Source: Gallionella sp. UBA4121
GTDB taxonomy: Bacteria > Pseudomonadota > Gammaproteobacteria > Burkholderiales > Gallionellaceae
Direction: 5' to 3'
DNA: 41,390 nucleotides
Assembly: GCA_002381565.1 (NCBI GenBank)
Contig: DFWZ01000030.1
Coordinates: 1 to 41,390, forward strand
How positions within the stretch are numbered: the first letter of the stretch is position 1; the number at the start of each line of letters is the position of its first letter. Under the pieces are notes generated by a model, which was given only the letters and a program-made list of their open reading frames with translations, searched no databases and was not told where the DNA came from. A program made the translations under genes and the position numbers. Positions 29,836-37,725 of the stretch are shown piece by piece.

Positions 29836-31584
29836 TTATTTTTTGCGCGGCGGCAGAAGGTCGGTGATCGTGCCTTCCGCCATTTCTGCGGCGAAGCAGA
29901 AGGTTTCGGACAGGGTAGGGTGCGGATGGATGGTAAGCCCGATGTCTTCCATGTCCGCTCCCATTTCCAGCGCCAGCACTGCCTCGGCGATCAACTCGCC
30001 GGCGTTCACGCCGACGATGCCGGCGCCCAGGATGCGGCGCGTCTTCGGATCGAGCAGTACCTTGGTCATGCCTTCTTCGCGGCCGACGGACAGCGCGCGC
30101 CCCGATGCCGCCCAGGGGAATGAACCCTTCTCATACTCGATGCCTTGTGCTTTCGCCTGGGTTTCGGTCAGCCCCATCCATGCGATTTCCGGGTCGGTAT
30201 AGGCAACCGAGGGAATGGTCAGCGGTTCGAAGAACGCCTTGTGTCCTGCGATGTTCTCTGCCGCAACTTTACCCTCATGCACTGCCTTGTGCGCCAGCAT
30301 CGGGTCGCCGACGATGTCGCCGATGGCAAAGATATGCGGCACGTTGGTGCGCTGCTGTTTATCCACCGGAATAAAGCCTCGCTCATTCACGATGACGCCC
30401 GCAGCTTCGGCGTTGATCTCGCGTCCGTTCGGGCGGCGGCCTACCGCCATCAGCACGCGGTCGTAGAGTTGCGGCTCGGGCGCCTGTTCGCCCTCAAATG
30501 TCACGCGCAAGCCTTCAGGTAATGACTCGATTTTGGTCACTTTTGTTTTCAGGTAAATCGCCTCGTAGCGACGTGCTATTCTTGCGTGCAGCGGCTTGAC
30601 CAGATCCTTGTCAGCGCCGGGGATCAGTTGATCCATCAGTTCGACCACGGAAATCTTTGAACCCAGCGCGTCGTAAACGGTGGCCATTTCCAGTCCGATG
30701 ATGCCGCCGCCCAGTATCAGCAGGCGCTTCGGGATATCCTGCAAGGCCAGCGCGCCGGTGGAGTCGATGATGCGCGGATCGTCATAGGGAAAACCCGGAA
30801 TGCGGGACACTGAGGAGCCTGCGGCGACAACGGCGTGATCGAAGGTGATGATCTTCTCGCCTTCAGTTGTTTGCACGGAGATGGTTTTGGGAGACGTGAA
30901 TTTCGCCGTGCCGTGTACGACCTGAACCTTGCGCTGTTTTGCGAGCTGCTTCAATCCGCCGGTGAGCTTGTTCACGACGCCCTCTTTCCAGCCGCGGATT
31001 TTGTCGATGTCGATCGCAGGTGCGGCGAAGGTGACGCCGTGATGCGAAACCTCGTCAGTTTCGGTGATGACTTTCGCGACATGCAACAGCGCCTTGGACG
31101 GGATGCAGCCGACGTTCAGGCACACGCCACCCAGACTTGCATGCTTCTCGATCAGGATCACCTGTTTGCCCAGGTCTGCGGCGCGGAATGCTGCGGTGTA
31201 GCCGCCGGGACCTGCACCGAGAACCACGACTTCGGCATGCAATGAGGATTGAGGATCGAGGATTGAGGATTCAGAAGGCGTGATGAGTTCTGGAACGGGC
31301 GTGGAAGCCGGTTTTACTGAATCCTCAATCCTCAATCCTGAATCCTGCGTTTCAAGCACCAGGATGACGGTGCCTTTCGATACTTTGTCGCCGACTTTGA
31401 CGCGCATTTCCTTGATCACGCCAGCGGCGGGACTTGGAACTTCCATGGCGGCCTTGTCCGTTTCCAGCGTGATGAGCGACTGTTCCGCCGTTACGGTATC
31501 GCCCGCCTTGACTGAGATTTCGATGATGGCGATATCCTTGAAATCGCCGATGTCGGGTACTTTGACTTCGATTGTTTGGCTCAT
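29836..31584 (-). CDS. lpdA: Dihydrolipoamide dehydrogenase with N-terminal lipoyl domain
   Basis: A 582-aa E3 subunit. Residues 1-78 are a lipoyl domain with the lipoylation lysine in LETDKAAME (K44); from about 117 the flavoprotein follows with VVVLGAGPGGYTAAF, the redox disulfide in GGVCLNVGCIPSKAL (C155, C160), the NAD site LLILGGGIIGLEMA and the C-terminal HPHPTLSE with the active-site His. It reoxidises dihydrolipoyl groups of pyruvate dehydrogenase. The E3-lipoyl fusion is usual in betaproteobacteria and normally follows aceE-aceF; those genes are not here. The whole interdomain linker (about 80-114) is encoded by two facing arrays of 7-bp repeats and the DNA between them. The proA gene lies upstream on the same strand with a 16-base gap. 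Confidence 0.97.
   Translation of the reverse strand: MSQTIEVKVPDIGDFKDIAIIEISVKAGDTVTAEQSLITLETDKAAMEVPSPAAGVIKEMRVKVGDKVSKGTVILVLETQDSGLRIEDSVKPASTPVPELITPSESSILDPQSSLHAEVVVLGAGPGGYTAAFRAADLGKQVILIEKHASLGGVCLNVGCIPSKALLHVAKVITETDEVSHHGVTFAAPAIDIDKIRGWKEGVVNKLTGGLKQLAKQRKVQVVHGTAKFTSPKTISVQTTEGEKIITFDHAVVAAGSSVSRIPGFPYDDPRIIDSTGALALQDIPKRLLILGGGIIGLEMATVYDALGSKISVVELMDQLIPGADKDLVKPLHARIARRYEAIYLKTKVTKIESLPEGLRVTFEGEQAPEPQLYDRVLMAVGRRPNGREINAEAAGVIVNERGFIPVDKQQRTNVPHIFAIGDIVGDPMLAHKAVHEGKVAAENIAGHKAFFEPLTIPSVAYTDPEIAWMGLTETQAKAQGIEYEKGSFPWAASGRALSVGREEGMTKVLLDPKTRRILGAGIVGVNAGELIAEAVLALEMGADMEDIGLTIHPHPTLSETFCFAAEMAEGTITDLLPPRKK
31244..31271. repeat. Four GAGGATT-type heptamers in the lpdA linker
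   Basis: GAGGATT, GAGGATC, GAGGATT and GAGGATT with an exact 7-bp period. They encode the distal part of the linker (SSILDPQSS) on the minus strand and face the complementary array at 31319. Confidence 0.85.
31319..31346. repeat. Four GAATCCT/CAATCCT heptamers in the lpdA linker
   Basis: GAATCCT, CAATCCT, CAATCCT and GAATCCT with an exact 7-bp period. The array is in inverted orientation to the one at 31244-31271, 47 bases away, so the two could form a hairpin in the lpdA mRNA. Encodes QDSGLRIEDS. Confidence 0.85.
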
Positions 31585-31600
31585 TCTGTTCTCTCTGTAG

Positions 31601-32860
31601 TTAAACGCGGATCTGGCCGCTGCCCAATACGATGTATTTCTGCGACGTCAGGCCTTCTAAGCCTACCGGGCCGCGCGCATGTATCTTGTCGGTGGAAATG
31701 CCGATTTCTGCGCCCAGTCCGTATTCAAAGCCGTCGGCGAAGCGAGTCGAGGCGTTCACCATCACAGAGCTGGAATCCACTTCGCGCAGGAAACGCATCG
31801 CTTTGGTGTAATTTTCCGTGACGATGGCATCGGTGTGCTGCGAACTGTAGGTGTTGATGTGACTGATGGCCTCATCAAGGCCGGCTACGATGCGCACACT
31901 CAAGATCGGCGCGAGATATTCGGTGCGCCAGTCTTCCTCGTCTGCCGCTGTCATGGCAGGCACCAGTGCGCAGGATGCGGCATCACCGCGCAGCGCCACG
32001 CCCTTGTCCAGATAAATCCTGCACAGCGGTGGCAGCACGGCAGCCGCAACGCTCTGCGCCACCAGCAATGTTTCCATCGCATTGCACACCCCATAGCGAT
32101 GTGTCTTGGCGTTGTCGGCGATGCGGATTGCTTTGACAAGATCGGCCTCGTCATCGATGTAGACGTGACAAATGCCGTCCAGATGCTTGATGACAGGCAC
32201 TGTGGCTTCATCGGAGATGCGTGCGATCAGACTCTTGCCGCCGCGTGGCACGATCACATCCACGTACTCCTTCATGGTGATGAGTTCGCCCACTGCCGCG
32301 CGATCTGTGGTGGATATCACCTGAACGGCGGTCTCGGGCAGACCGGCAGCTTTAAGACCTGCATGCACACAGGCGGCGATGGCACGGTTTGAATGGATCG
32401 CCTCTGAACCGCCGCGCAGGATGGCCGCGTTGCCGGATTTCAGGCAAAGACCTGCGGCATCCGCCGTGACATTGGGGCGCGACTCGTAAATGATGCCGAT
32501 CACCCCCAGCGGCACGCGCATCTTGCCGACCTGGATGCCGGAGGGGCGGAAATTAAGATCGCTGATGCCGCCTATCAGGTCGGGCAGTTGCGCTATTTGC
32601 AGCAAACCATCCGCCATCGAGCGCACGGTCTTGTCGGTCAGTGTCAGTCTGTCTATTGAGGCCTCATCCAGACCGCTGGAGCGAGCAGCAGCCACATCTT
32701 TGGCATTGGCAGTAAGCAGCAGCGCCGACTGAGCCTGTATTGCTGCGGCGATCTCTGTCAGCGCGCGATTCTTCAATGCGGTGTCGGCCCGCGCCATGAT
32801 GCCGGACGCCGCTCTTGCCGCCTGCCCGACACTCTTCATGTATTCCTTGATGTTTTCCAT
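31601..32860 (-). CDS. proA: Glutamate-5-semialdehyde dehydrogenase (gamma-glutamyl phosphate reductase)
   Basis: A 419-aa cytoplasmic enzyme of the aldehyde dehydrogenase superfamily, reducing gamma-glutamyl phosphate with NADPH in proline synthesis. Recognisable are GVIGIIYESRPNVTADAAGLCLKSGNA, the VPRGGKSLI stretch, the catalytic-cysteine region CNAMETLLV and the C-terminal HARGPVGLEGLTSQKYI. The start at 32860 (MENIKEYMKS) gives the normal length; an upstream Met is open but lacks homology. The partner proB is not adjacent. It is divergent from trpC with about 80 bases between starts. Confidence 0.97.
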   Translation of the reverse strand: MENIKEYMKSVGQAARAASGIMARADTALKNRALTEIAAAIQAQSALLLTANAKDVAAARSSGLDEASIDRLTLTDKTVRSMADGLLQIAQLPDLIGGISDLNFRPSGIQVGKMRVPLGVIGIIYESRPNVTADAAGLCLKSGNAAILRGGSEAIHSNRAIAACVHAGLKAAGLPETAVQVISTTDRAAVGELITMKEYVDVIVPRGGKSLIARISDEATVPVIKHLDGICHVYIDDEADLVKAIRIADNAKTHRYGVCNAMETLLVAQSVAAAVLPPLCRIYLDKGVALRGDAASCALVPAMTAADEEDWRTEYLAPILSVRIVAGLDEAISHINTYSSQHTDAIVTENYTKAMRFLREVDSSSVMVNASTRFADGFEYGLGAEIGISTDKIHARGPVGLEGLTSQKYIVLGSGQIRV

Positions 32861-32941
32861 AATGTCTTTCTTGCCGGAATGGTTGCGCATTTTAGCATTC
32901 AGCTTGAGGTAAAATACGCGTCTATAGCTTAGGAATGCAAA

Positions 32942-33730
32942 ATGTCGGACATATTAAACAAAATTCTCGCAGTCAAAGCCAGTGAGGTGACCGCCGCACG
33001 GGCGATTAAACCGATGGCAGCCATGCGCGCCGAGGCCGAACAGACGGAGCCCGTCCGCAATTTTACCGGCGCGATACGCGCGAAAATCGCCAAAGGGTTG
33101 CCGGCCGTCATCGCCGAAATCAAAAAAGCCAGCCCCAGCAAGGGCGTTTTACGCAGTGACTTTAATCCCGCCCAAATTGCCGCAAGCTACCAGCAGCATG
33201 GGGCGGTCTGTCTGTCTGTGCTGACCGACGAGCAATTCTTTCAGGGGAGTGCGGCCTATTTGCAACAGGCGCGTGCCGCCTGCGAGTTGCCGGTGTTGCG
33301 CAAGGACTTTATGCTGGACGAGTACCAGATCTACCAGGCGCGTGCGATGGGTGCGGACGCGATCCTGCTGATTGCCGCAGCGCTGGATGTCAAAAAGATG
33401 CAGGCGTTCGAGTCATTGGCCGCCAGCTTGGCTATGGCCGTGCTGGTGGAGGTTCATGACGCGATTGAACTTGACGCTGCGCTGCAACTGGCCACCCCTT
33501 TAATAGGTGTGAACAATCGCAATCTGCGCACCTTTGAAGTCAGCCTGCAAACCACGCTCGATTTGCTGCCGCGCATACCCGCCGATCGCATCGTTGTAAC
33601 TGAGAGCGGTATTTTGACAGCGGAGAATGTCGGGTTGATGCGCAGCAACGGAGTCGGCGGCTTTTTGGTCGGGGAGGCATTCATGCGCGCTGCTGATCCG
33701 GGGGTTGAGCTGGCCCGTGTGTTCGGCTAG
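32942..33730 (+). CDS. trpC: Indole-3-glycerol phosphate synthase
   Basis: A 262-aa (beta/alpha)8 barrel closing the indole ring from CdRP in tryptophan synthesis. Family marks are VIAEIKKASPSKGVLR (the catalytic Lys and Glu region), SVLTDEQFFQGS, LPVLRKDFMLDEYQIYQARAMGADAILLI, GVNNRNLRTF and VTESGIL. It is a single-domain TrpC, without the TrpF fusion of enterobacteria. AGGA eight bases upstream fixes the start. It stands alone: none of trpE, trpG or trpD precedes it, although they commonly do in this group. A hairpin with a T-rich tail follows. Confidence 0.97.
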   Translation: MSDILNKILAVKASEVTAARAIKPMAAMRAEAEQTEPVRNFTGAIRAKIAKGLPAVIAEIKKASPSKGVLRSDFNPAQIAASYQQHGAVCLSVLTDEQFFQGSAAYLQQARAACELPVLRKDFMLDEYQIYQARAMGADAILLIAAALDVKKMQAFESLAASLAMAVLVEVHDAIELDAALQLATPLIGVNNRNLRTFEVSLQTTLDLLPRIPADRIVVTESGILTAENVGLMRSNGVGGFLVGEAFMRAADPGVELARVFG

Positions 33731-33752
33731 AACAGGAGTTAGTAATTCGAGT

Positions 33753-33766
33753 GAATCCTCAATCCT
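33753..33766. repeat. Two heptamers after trpC
   Basis: GAATCCT and CAATCCT, 22 bases after the trpC stop, the same units as in the lpdA linker. Confidence 0.55.
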
Positions 33767-33772
33767 GATTAT

Positions 33773-33803
33773 TGTTGCAAAAATGCAACAGTTTGTTAAT
33801 GTT
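33773..33803 (+). terminator. Probable terminator of trpC
   Basis: A perfect 7-bp stem TGTTGCA/TGCAACA with an AAAA loop (33773-33790) is followed by GTTTGTTAATGTTTTG, a T-rich but interrupted tail. It lies about 40 bases past the trpC stop. Confidence 0.5.
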
Positions 33804-33826
33804 TTGTTACAAAAGCGCGATTGTGG

Positions 33827-33854
33827 TTGCATCCGGTTTTTATATCAGCATAAT
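33827..33854 (+). promoter_or_regulatory. Candidate promoter of the porin gene
   Basis: TTGCAT (33827-33832) and CATAAT (33849-33854) are spaced by 16 bases. The predicted start near 33861 gives a leader of about 100 bases that contains a strong hairpin. Confidence 0.4.
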
Positions 33855-33900
33855 TCGCTCCAGAAATTCCTGTTCGGGAGTTTTTACTTGATTTATCGGT

Positions 33901-33934
33901 TGGATGCTGGCGGGCGCTGCCCAGCCGGTATCCA
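33901..33934 (+). promoter_or_regulatory. Strong hairpin in the porin mRNA leader
   Basis: TGGAT/ATCCA outer arms continue inward through CTGGC/GCCGG and GGGC/GCCC to a 3-base loop, giving about 15 pairs (two or three G-T) with a single bulged A. It ends about 30 bases before the porin start codon. No T-run follows, so it is not a simple terminator; a role in mRNA stability or small-RNA control is possible. Confidence 0.55.
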
Positions 33935-33964
33935 GAAAATAATTTCTTAAGAAAGAGCAAACAA

Positions 33965-35272
33965 ATGAAAATGAACAAAACTCTGCTGGCCATCCTTGCG
34001 ATGAGCTCTGTTGCCGGTGTGGCTCAAGCCCAGGTAAACCTGGCAAACGCTGATCAATCTACATTGAGTCTGTACGGCATCCTGGATGCAGGCGTGGTCC
34101 AGATGACTAACGCCGGCAATATCAGCCCTAACTTTGTGACCGGCGCCAATCCAACTGGCAGCAACTCACGTATCGGCACAGTGCGCGGCATGATGAACGG
34201 CGGCGAATCTCAGTCTCGCTGGGGTATCAAGGGCAGCGAAGACCTGGGCGACGGCAACAAGGCCTTCTTCCAGTTGGAATCTGCATTCAACGTGGCTAGC
34301 GGTAATCTCGCTACATCCGGCCTGGCAGGCGGCGCTGGTACGCCAAACATGGTTGCAGATACTGCCCTGAACGGTCAGTTGTTCAACCGCATGGCACTGA
34401 TCGGTGTTTCCAACACAGATATGGGCGCACTGTCTTTCGGTCGTCATTACAGCTTGGCACTGGACGTTATCGGTTCTATCGGTGGCGGTTATGATCCAGT
34501 CAATGCACAGATGTTCTCGCCTATCAATTTCTCCGGCTCTTACGGCGGCGGTGGTGCAACCGACAACTCACGCGTGGACAGTTCCATCAAGTACGCCAAC
34601 AAGTTCGGCAACATCAACGTTAACGCACTGTACGGCATGGGCGGCGTTGCTGCTGCTTCAACAGCACGCAGCAATGCACAGTTGAACGTGGGTTATGAAG
34701 CGGATGCTTTCGGTGTTCAGGCGACAGCACAGCAAGCCAAGGATACGACAGGTCTGTCAGCCAACATAACTCCTGGTATGGTCAATGCAACGTTTGAAAA
34801 TCTGACTTCCTACATGCTGGCCGGTCGTTTTAGCGCTACTGAAGCATTGACGCTGAAGGCAGGTTACGAGCGCATGCAGATCTCTGCGCCTAGCAACTAC
34901 GCACAAGATGCGCTGATGACAACCATCTACAGCTACAACCTTGGTACGAAAACAGCATTTACGGGCGCGCAGCGCAATCTGAATGTGTACTGGGTGGGCG
35001 GTAACTTTCAGTTCACACCTAAGACCAAGCTGTCTGTCGGTTACTACGACATTGAACTTCCTTCCGGAACCGGAACAGGAGCTAATACTGTTACGACTTC
35101 TACCGGTAGCGACAAGTACCTCTCTGCAATGGTTGAATATAACCTGAGCAAGATGACCAATGTGTACGCAGCGATGATGCTGGACAAGAAGTCAGGCTCG
35201 TTCTTGGGTGCTGGTACTGGCGCTATCAGTACCTTCAACACCTACGGTGCTGGTCTGCGCATCAAGTTCTAA
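33965..35272 (+). CDS. Outer-membrane porin (betaproteobacterial trimeric type)
   Basis: A 435-aa porin with a signal peptide (MKMNKTLLAILAMSSVAGVAQA, cleavage after about residue 22), then STLSLYGILDAGVVQMTN, the classic first strand of general porins. WGIKGSEDLGDGNKAFFQLE, FGRHYSLALD (loop 3 region) and a final strand ending in phenylalanine (GLRIKF), the outer-membrane insertion signal, follow. It should form a 16-stranded trimeric barrel for small solutes; selectivity cannot be told. Codon use looks biased to a limited set, as in strongly expressed genes. The leader is long and structured, and a strong terminator ends the unit, so it is monocistronic. MNKTLL two codons later is an alternative start. 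Confidence 0.95.
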   Translation: MKMNKTLLAILAMSSVAGVAQAQVNLANADQSTLSLYGILDAGVVQMTNAGNISPNFVTGANPTGSNSRIGTVRGMMNGGESQSRWGIKGSEDLGDGNKAFFQLESAFNVASGNLATSGLAGGAGTPNMVADTALNGQLFNRMALIGVSNTDMGALSFGRHYSLALDVIGSIGGGYDPVNAQMFSPINFSGSYGGGGATDNSRVDSSIKYANKFGNINVNALYGMGGVAAASTARSNAQLNVGYEADAFGVQATAQQAKDTTGLSANITPGMVNATFENLTSYMLAGRFSATEALTLKAGYERMQISAPSNYAQDALMTTIYSYNLGTKTAFTGAQRNLNVYWVGGNFQFTPKTKLSVGYYDIELPSGTGTGANTVTTSTGSDKYLSAMVEYNLSKMTNVYAAMMLDKKSGSFLGAGTGAISTFNTYGAGLRIKF

Positions 35273-35307
35273 ATTACAGCTGACCCAGGTCAGTTAAGGT
35301 TTAGAGC

Positions 35308-35346
35308 ATGAAAAACCCACTGCGGAAACGCAGTGGGTTTTTTCAT
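35308..35346 (+). terminator. Intrinsic terminator of the porin gene
   Basis: AAAACCCACTGCG and CGCAGTGGGTTTT pair around a GAAA tetraloop, followed by T residues; the flanking CATGA/TCATG extends the stem. It lies 35 bases past the porin stop. Confidence 0.92.
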
Positions 35347-35507
35347 GTGGGCGACATCCCTGCCAAACCCACTTTCGTGTATTTCGTACCTTTCGTGGAC
35401 GGCTGCGGTTTTTAGAATTTCCAAGATGAAATTTTGTTCATCTTTCGCCACTTCGATTGTGTTATTTTGTGCCGTAGTTGAATCCTGAATTCCAACTAGA
35501 GGCGCGG

Positions 35508-36188
35508 ATGGCAAAAATTCTGGTAATTGAAGATGACGAGATCACGGCACAGGAAATTGTGACCGAACTGAGTTATCACGGTCTTGAGGTTGAATGGGTG
35601 GACAATGGACAAGACGGGATGGACCGCGCGCTTTCAGGTGTTCATGACCTCATCACGCTCGATCGCATGCTCCCTTTTGTTGACGGCTTGACTATCGTCA
35701 CAGCAATCAGGGATAAACATATCGACACGCCCGTGTTGATGATCAGCGCGTTGAGCGATGTGGATGAGCGGGTTGACGGTCTGCGTGCGGGAGGGGATGA
35801 CTACCTGGTCAAACCCTTTGCATCGGAGGAGATGGCGGCGAGGGTGGAGGTGCTGTTGCGGCGAGGAAACCGGCCGGGTCGTCAGGCCAGGCTTTGCGTC
35901 GCCGACCTGGAGCTTGATCTGGTGGCCAGGCAGGCCAGTCGCGGTGGCCGGGTGCTTGATTTATTGCCCACGGAATTTCGCCTGCTGGAATACATGATGC
36001 GCAATTCCGGACAAACTCTGACCCGCACCATGTTGTTCGAGTCGGTCTGGGGCTACCACTTCGATCCGGGCACCAACATCATCGATGTGCACATAGGCCG
36101 CCTGCGCCGCAAGGTGGACACTCAGGATTTATCGCCGCTCATCCATACGGTGCGCGGCTCGGGTTACACGCTCAGTGAGCATTTCTAA
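35508..36188 (+). CDS. OmpR/PhoB-family response regulator
   Basis: A 226-aa regulator: receiver domain (1-115) with the acidic pair in VIEDDEIT, phospho-acceptor Asp52 in TLDRMLPFVDG, Ser in LMISALSDVDERV and Lys in YLVKPFASEE, followed by a winged-helix DNA-binding domain (about 130-226, LLPTEFRLLEYMMRNSGQTLTRTMLFESVWGYHFDPGTNIIDVHIGRLRRKVD). The ATG at 35508 starts the typical MAKILVIEDD. It overlaps the histidine kinase gene by 14 bases and lies upstream of an RND efflux system, which it probably controls. The stimulus is unknown; copper/metal and drug efflux regulators both have this shape. Confidence 0.93.
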   Translation: MAKILVIEDDEITAQEIVTELSYHGLEVEWVDNGQDGMDRALSGVHDLITLDRMLPFVDGLTIVTAIRDKHIDTPVLMISALSDVDERVDGLRAGGDDYLVKPFASEEMAARVEVLLRRGNRPGRQARLCVADLELDLVARQASRGGRVLDLLPTEFRLLEYMMRNSGQTLTRTMLFESVWGYHFDPGTNIIDVHIGRLRRKVDTQDLSPLIHTVRGSGYTLSEHF

Positions 36189-37539
36189 GGTCTCACGCAC
36201 GGTTGTTTTCAGGCTGACACTGTTTTACAGCCTGTTTTTCGCCATGTGCGTGATCATGCTGCTGGGTTTCGTCTATTGGCGGACGGCAACGGAGATGACC
36301 CGGCGAGTGGATCAGATACTGAGGCTGGAGACGAGGCATTTTACTGCGCTGCGATCCGATCAGTTGCACGATGAAATAGACAAGTCGATCCAGCGCGACC
36401 AGCGCCATGTCTATTTATACGGGCTGTACTCGCAGGATAAGCATTTGATTGTCGGGAATCTGGGCCGGCTGCCGCAGGGCATCCCGCTGGACGGCAATAT
36501 TTACGAGACCGTGCTGCTGGCCGTCAATATCCAGGCCGAGCCGCTTTCCGCACGCGTGCTGATCCTCCGCCTTGATTCCGGGGACTTCCTGTTAATAGGG
36601 CATGACGTGAAACAGCTCATCGAGTTCGGAGAGATCATGAAAAGGGCCTTTTTCTGGGGCGGGTCGCTGACCATCCTGCTGGGAATGATGTTCGGTGTGG
36701 CCTTGAGCTTTCGTCCGCTGCGCCGCATCGAGCAGATCCAGCACGCTTGCGAGCTGATCATGCTGGGAGACATCAGGCAGAGGCTGCCGGTAGGCCGCCA
36801 CCATGACGAGCTGGACATGCTCGCCGCCATCGTGAACAGGATGCTCGATGAAATCGAAAGGCTGATGTCGGAGGCCAAGAGTGCCGGCGACAATATCGCG
36901 CATGACCTGCGCACGCCGCTGACCCGGTTGCGTTCCATGCTCTACCGGGTGCAGCAGCAATTGATCGATGCGCCTGTTCAGCGCCCGATGGTGGATCAGG
37001 CGATTGTCGAGGTGGATTCGCTGTTGTTGCGTTTCCGTGCACTGTTGCGCATCTCGGAGATCGAAAACAAGCAGAGGCGCGCCGGTTTCAAGATGATCAG
37101 CTTGCAGGAAATTCTGGAGCAGGCGGTCAATTTCATCGCGCCGCTCGCCGAAGACAAATCAATACATTTGTCCATGACGGCCGCGTCCGTCGATCCCATT
37201 CAGGGCGATGGCGAGCTTTTGTTCGAGGCGATTGTCAGTCTGCTGGATAATGCGGTCAAGTTTACCCCGGCTGGCGGGCGGGTTGAGGTGCGGCTCTTGC
37301 GTGTGGACGGGGGGGCGCAAATCGACATTGTCGACAGCGGAATTGGCATTCCCGAGAGCGAACGGGTTTCAGTATTCAATCGCTTTTACCGCAGTGAAAA
37401 CGACCTGAACGCGCCAGGACACGGACTGGGACTGTCCATCGTGATGGCCATCATCAAGTTGCACGGTTTCGGACTTGAGCTGGGGAATGCGAACCCCGGC
37501 ACCCGCGTGACGATTCTTTGCTGGCCGCACAGCCTTTAA
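36175..37539 (+). CDS. Sensor histidine kinase
   Basis: A 454-aa inner-membrane kinase: one membrane helix near residues 11-32, a periplasmic sensor stretch of about 125 residues without recognisable fold, a second helix (about 158-180), a HAMP linker, the HisKA helix with the phospho-His in NIAHDLRTPLTRLRS (H243), and a HATPase domain with N box LLDNAVKFTP, G1 DSGIGIP and G2 GHGLGLSI. The start is GTG at 36175, inside the end of the regulator gene, so the two are translated together. It phosphorylates the adjacent regulator. The RND operon begins 186 bases downstream. Confidence 0.92.
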   Translation: MSISKVSRTVVFRLTLFYSLFFAMCVIMLLGFVYWRTATEMTRRVDQILRLETRHFTALRSDQLHDEIDKSIQRDQRHVYLYGLYSQDKHLIVGNLGRLPQGIPLDGNIYETVLLAVNIQAEPLSARVLILRLDSGDFLLIGHDVKQLIEFGEIMKRAFFWGGSLTILLGMMFGVALSFRPLRRIEQIQHACELIMLGDIRQRLPVGRHHDELDMLAAIVNRMLDEIERLMSEAKSAGDNIAHDLRTPLTRLRSMLYRVQQQLIDAPVQRPMVDQAIVEVDSLLLRFRALLRISEIENKQRRAGFKMISLQEILEQAVNFIAPLAEDKSIHLSMTAASVDPIQGDGELLFEAIVSLLDNAVKFTPAGGRVEVRLLRVDGGAQIDIVDSGIGIPESERVSVFNRFYRSENDLNAPGHGLGLSIVMAIIKLHGFGLELGNANPGTRVTILCWPHSL

Positions 37540-37725
37540 ATTCTGCCGGGTGATAGCGGGCTATCCTGCCGGGTTATTTCCACGGATTCCCTTGTATATT
37601 AAACTTTCTTCATGTTCGGCTCATCTCCGTTTACTTGGGTACAATGCCGCACCTTTGGGAAGCTGCGACCACTCGTGCTGGACTGAGTCCCGGAAGAGAA
37701 TATTTTTAGACTGGAGTAGCCTTAT

